Shown: positions 4,114 through 5,439 of the stretch, one piece after another
How positions within the stretch are numbered: the first letter of the stretch is position 1
How the letters are laid out: the number at the start of each line of letters is the position of its first letter
Source: Bryobacteraceae bacterium
GTDB lineage: Bacteria > Acidobacteriota > Terriglobia > Bryobacterales > Bryobacteraceae
NCBI GenBank assembly: GCA_947456995.1
Contig: CANGVB010000306.1
Coordinates: 1-5,439, forward strand
Direction of reading: 5' to 3'
Length of the DNA: 5,439 nt
Notes under the pieces: generated by a model
What the model was told of the DNA's origin: nothing
Database searches by the model: none
The model's input: only the letters and a program-made list of their open reading frames with translations
Made by a program: the position numbers and the translations under genes

Positions 4114-5439
4114 TTGTCAACCGACTTCACCGAGACCCGCTTTGACGGCGCCGGCCGCATGGTCAAAACCATCGCCCCAGACCTCTCTGAAACCCTCTAC
4201 ACCCCAATCGGCAGCGAACTCACCATCACCGATCCGGCAAACCGCAAAACAAAGCAGAAGAAAGACGCCTTCGGCCGCCTCACCGCAGTAACCGAAGATC
4301 CCGGCGGCACTCTCCAATCCACAACCTACTATCGCTACAGCGTGCAGGACGACCTCCTCGCCGTCTGCCAGGGCGGCGTCTTCAGCGGTGCCACCTGCGT
4401 CGGCGGCAAAGAGCGCACCTTCCGCTACGACAGCCTCCGCCGCCTCGCCTCAGCAAGCAACCCCGAAAGCGGCGAGACCCTCTACACCTATGACGACGCC
4501 GGAAACCTCACCACCAAACGCGACGGCAATATGATCAGCGTCAACACCACCTACGACGCCATTCAGCGGCCCCTCCTGCGAACCTATTCCGACGGCACCA
4601 CCCCGGATGTCACCTACACCTGGGACCAGGCCACTCTAAACGGCATCGGCCGCATGAACCGGGTCGCGAACTCCGTCTCCACCACGGATTATCTCGAGTT
4701 TGATGCAATGGGCCGGGTCCTCAAAAGCCGGCAAACCACCAACGCCACTCCCTACAATTTCGAGTATCAGTACAATCTCGCAGGCGGCATGTCGCTAGAG
4801 AAATACCCTTCACTCCGGGAAGTGAGAAGCTGCTACGACGAGGCCGGGCGCATCAGCCAGGTAAAGCAGAAAGCAAATGCCACAGCCCCGGAAACCGTAG
4901 TAGCCAATCTCACCGGCTACGCCCCACACGGCGCAGTAACGGGGATGACCCTCGGCGCAAGCCTGGTCACCGAGACCACCCTGCACGATCCCAAGCGCCT
5001 GCAAGTGCAGCAGTTGACGGCAAGCACAGTAGCCGCAGGCAACTGGCAGATGAACCTCTACTACTGCCCGGGCGAATCGCTCCTCTGCACCACCAACAAT
5101 GGCAACATCGTAAGGCAGAAGGGCTATGGCGGTGCCGCCTGGGATTACTCATACGACTCGCTCAACCGTCTGGAGTTCACCACCGAGAAGGTCGGCACCG
5201 TCGACAAATGGCAGCAGCGAATGAAGTATGATCCATTTGGGAACCGCTGGATCTTGAACGAAGCAGGCACGCTAATTCCGAATCTCGAAGCAACGCCGCG
5301 GGCGCAATTGCCCAGCGACCCGAGTCCGTTTACCACGAAGAATCAGTGGAACGGAGCAAGCTACGATCCAGGCGGAAACCAGACCACGACCTGGGGAGAC
5401 GACACAGCAGTCGGGGCTGCAAAATACTTCTACGATGCC
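4114..5439 (+). CDS. RHS/YD-repeat protein, 5'-truncated and running off the window
   Basis: One reading frame stays open from 4087 (just after a TGA at 4084) to the window edge and encodes an RHS protein. YD-type motifs recur at 4141 (FDGAGR), 4261 (KDAFGR), 4426 (YDSLRR), 4489 (YDDAGN), 4552 (YDAIQR), 4699 (FDAMGR), 4834 (YDEAGR), 5152 (YDSLNR), 5227 (YDPFGN) and 5362 (YDPGGN). In this superfamily the repeats form a large beta-barrel shell around a variable C-terminal domain, often a toxin. That domain and the DPxGxxxG core boundary, if present, lie outside the window. Normal RHS proteins are over 1000 residues and start with a signal or delivery region, neither of which is seen. The TTG at 4114 and ATG at 4159 lack good ribosome sites. 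RHS-like sequence begins abruptly at about 4117-4123 beside the toxin-antitoxin operon, which suggests a 5' deletion or insertion breakpoint. The given start is the first possible start codon in the frame, not a confident one. Confidence 0.85.
   Translation, partial: MSTDFTETRFDGAGRMVKTIAPDLSETLYTPIGSELTITDPANRKTKQKKDAFGRLTAVTEDPGGTLQSTTYYRYSVQDDLLAVCQGGVFSGATCVGGKERTFRYDSLRRLASASNPESGETLYTYDDAGNLTTKRDGNMISVNTTYDAIQRPLLRTYSDGTTPDVTYTWDQATLNGIGRMNRVANSVSTTDYLEFDAMGRVLKSRQTTNATPYNFEYQYNLAGGMSLEKYPSLREVRSCYDEAGRISQVKQKANATAPETVVANLTGYAPHGAVTGMTLGASLVTETTLHDPKRLQVQQLTASTVAAGNWQMNLYYCPGESLLCTTNNGNIVRQKGYGGAAWDYSYDSLNRLEFTTEKVGTVDKWQQRMKYDPFGNRWILNEAGTLIPNLEATPRAQLPSDPSPFTTKNQWNGASYDPGGNQTTTWGDDTAVGAAKYFYDA

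Noticed and set aside
4117..5336. Minus-strand reading frames of 61-66 codons inside the rhs gene
   Set aside because: They are antisense to a 442-codon open frame with repeated YD motifs and have no recognisable domain or ribosome site.

Overview
The window looks like an accessory region of a GC-rich bacterial chromosome. The gene mix fits a soil Acidobacteriota-type genome: a peptidoglycan-binding calpain-like protease, type II toxin-antitoxin pairs, a YD-repeat (RHS) protein and complex intergenic repeats. That assignment is inference from gene content; there is no rRNA, tRNA or taxonomic marker in the window.

Layout. Bases 1-540 are a C-rich, non-coding nested minisatellite: units of about 50 bp are grouped into blocks, and each block opens with a GTAA-loop hairpin. 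A short leader (541-718) follows. Next come two co-directional + strand genes, 21 nt apart: a 364-aa calpain-family (C2) cysteine protease with an N-terminal peptidoglycan-binding domain (719-1813) and a 148-aa predicted lipoprotein (1835-2281). A GC-rich hairpin terminator closes this unit. The protease keeps its Gln, Cys, His and Asn active-site positions. The lipoprotein is unrecognised; because it is co-transcribed it could be a partner, anchor or inhibitor of the protease.

Bases 2325-4122 hold an island of two type II toxin-antitoxin operons on the minus strand. The first is a ParD/CopG-like antitoxin with a VapC-type PIN ribonuclease (3221 down to 2569). The second is a small acidic antitoxin with a RelE/ParE-family toxin (4005 down to 3500). 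Both pairs overlap by 1-4 nt and look translationally coupled. An imperfect direct repeat of about 84 bp lies downstream of each toxin, so the island looks like two cassettes, each ending in the same repeat. The RelE-like toxin appears to carry a frameshift: its conserved C-terminal strand is found intact in the neighbouring frame.

From about 4114 to the right edge there is one uninterrupted + strand reading frame of 442 codons. It encodes an RHS/YD-repeat protein and continues beyond the window. It has no convincing start, and its coding character begins abruptly next to the second toxin-antitoxin operon, so it is probably a 5'-truncated rhs gene, perhaps cut when the island was acquired. 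A very short YD-like reading frame left of the island (about 2402-2482) could be another remnant, but this is weak.

No CRISPR array, RNA gene, transposase or integrase was found. The most useful observations are the hairpin-delimited repeat, the protease-lipoprotein pair, the repeat-flanked toxin-antitoxin cassettes, the frameshifted toxin and the truncated rhs gene.
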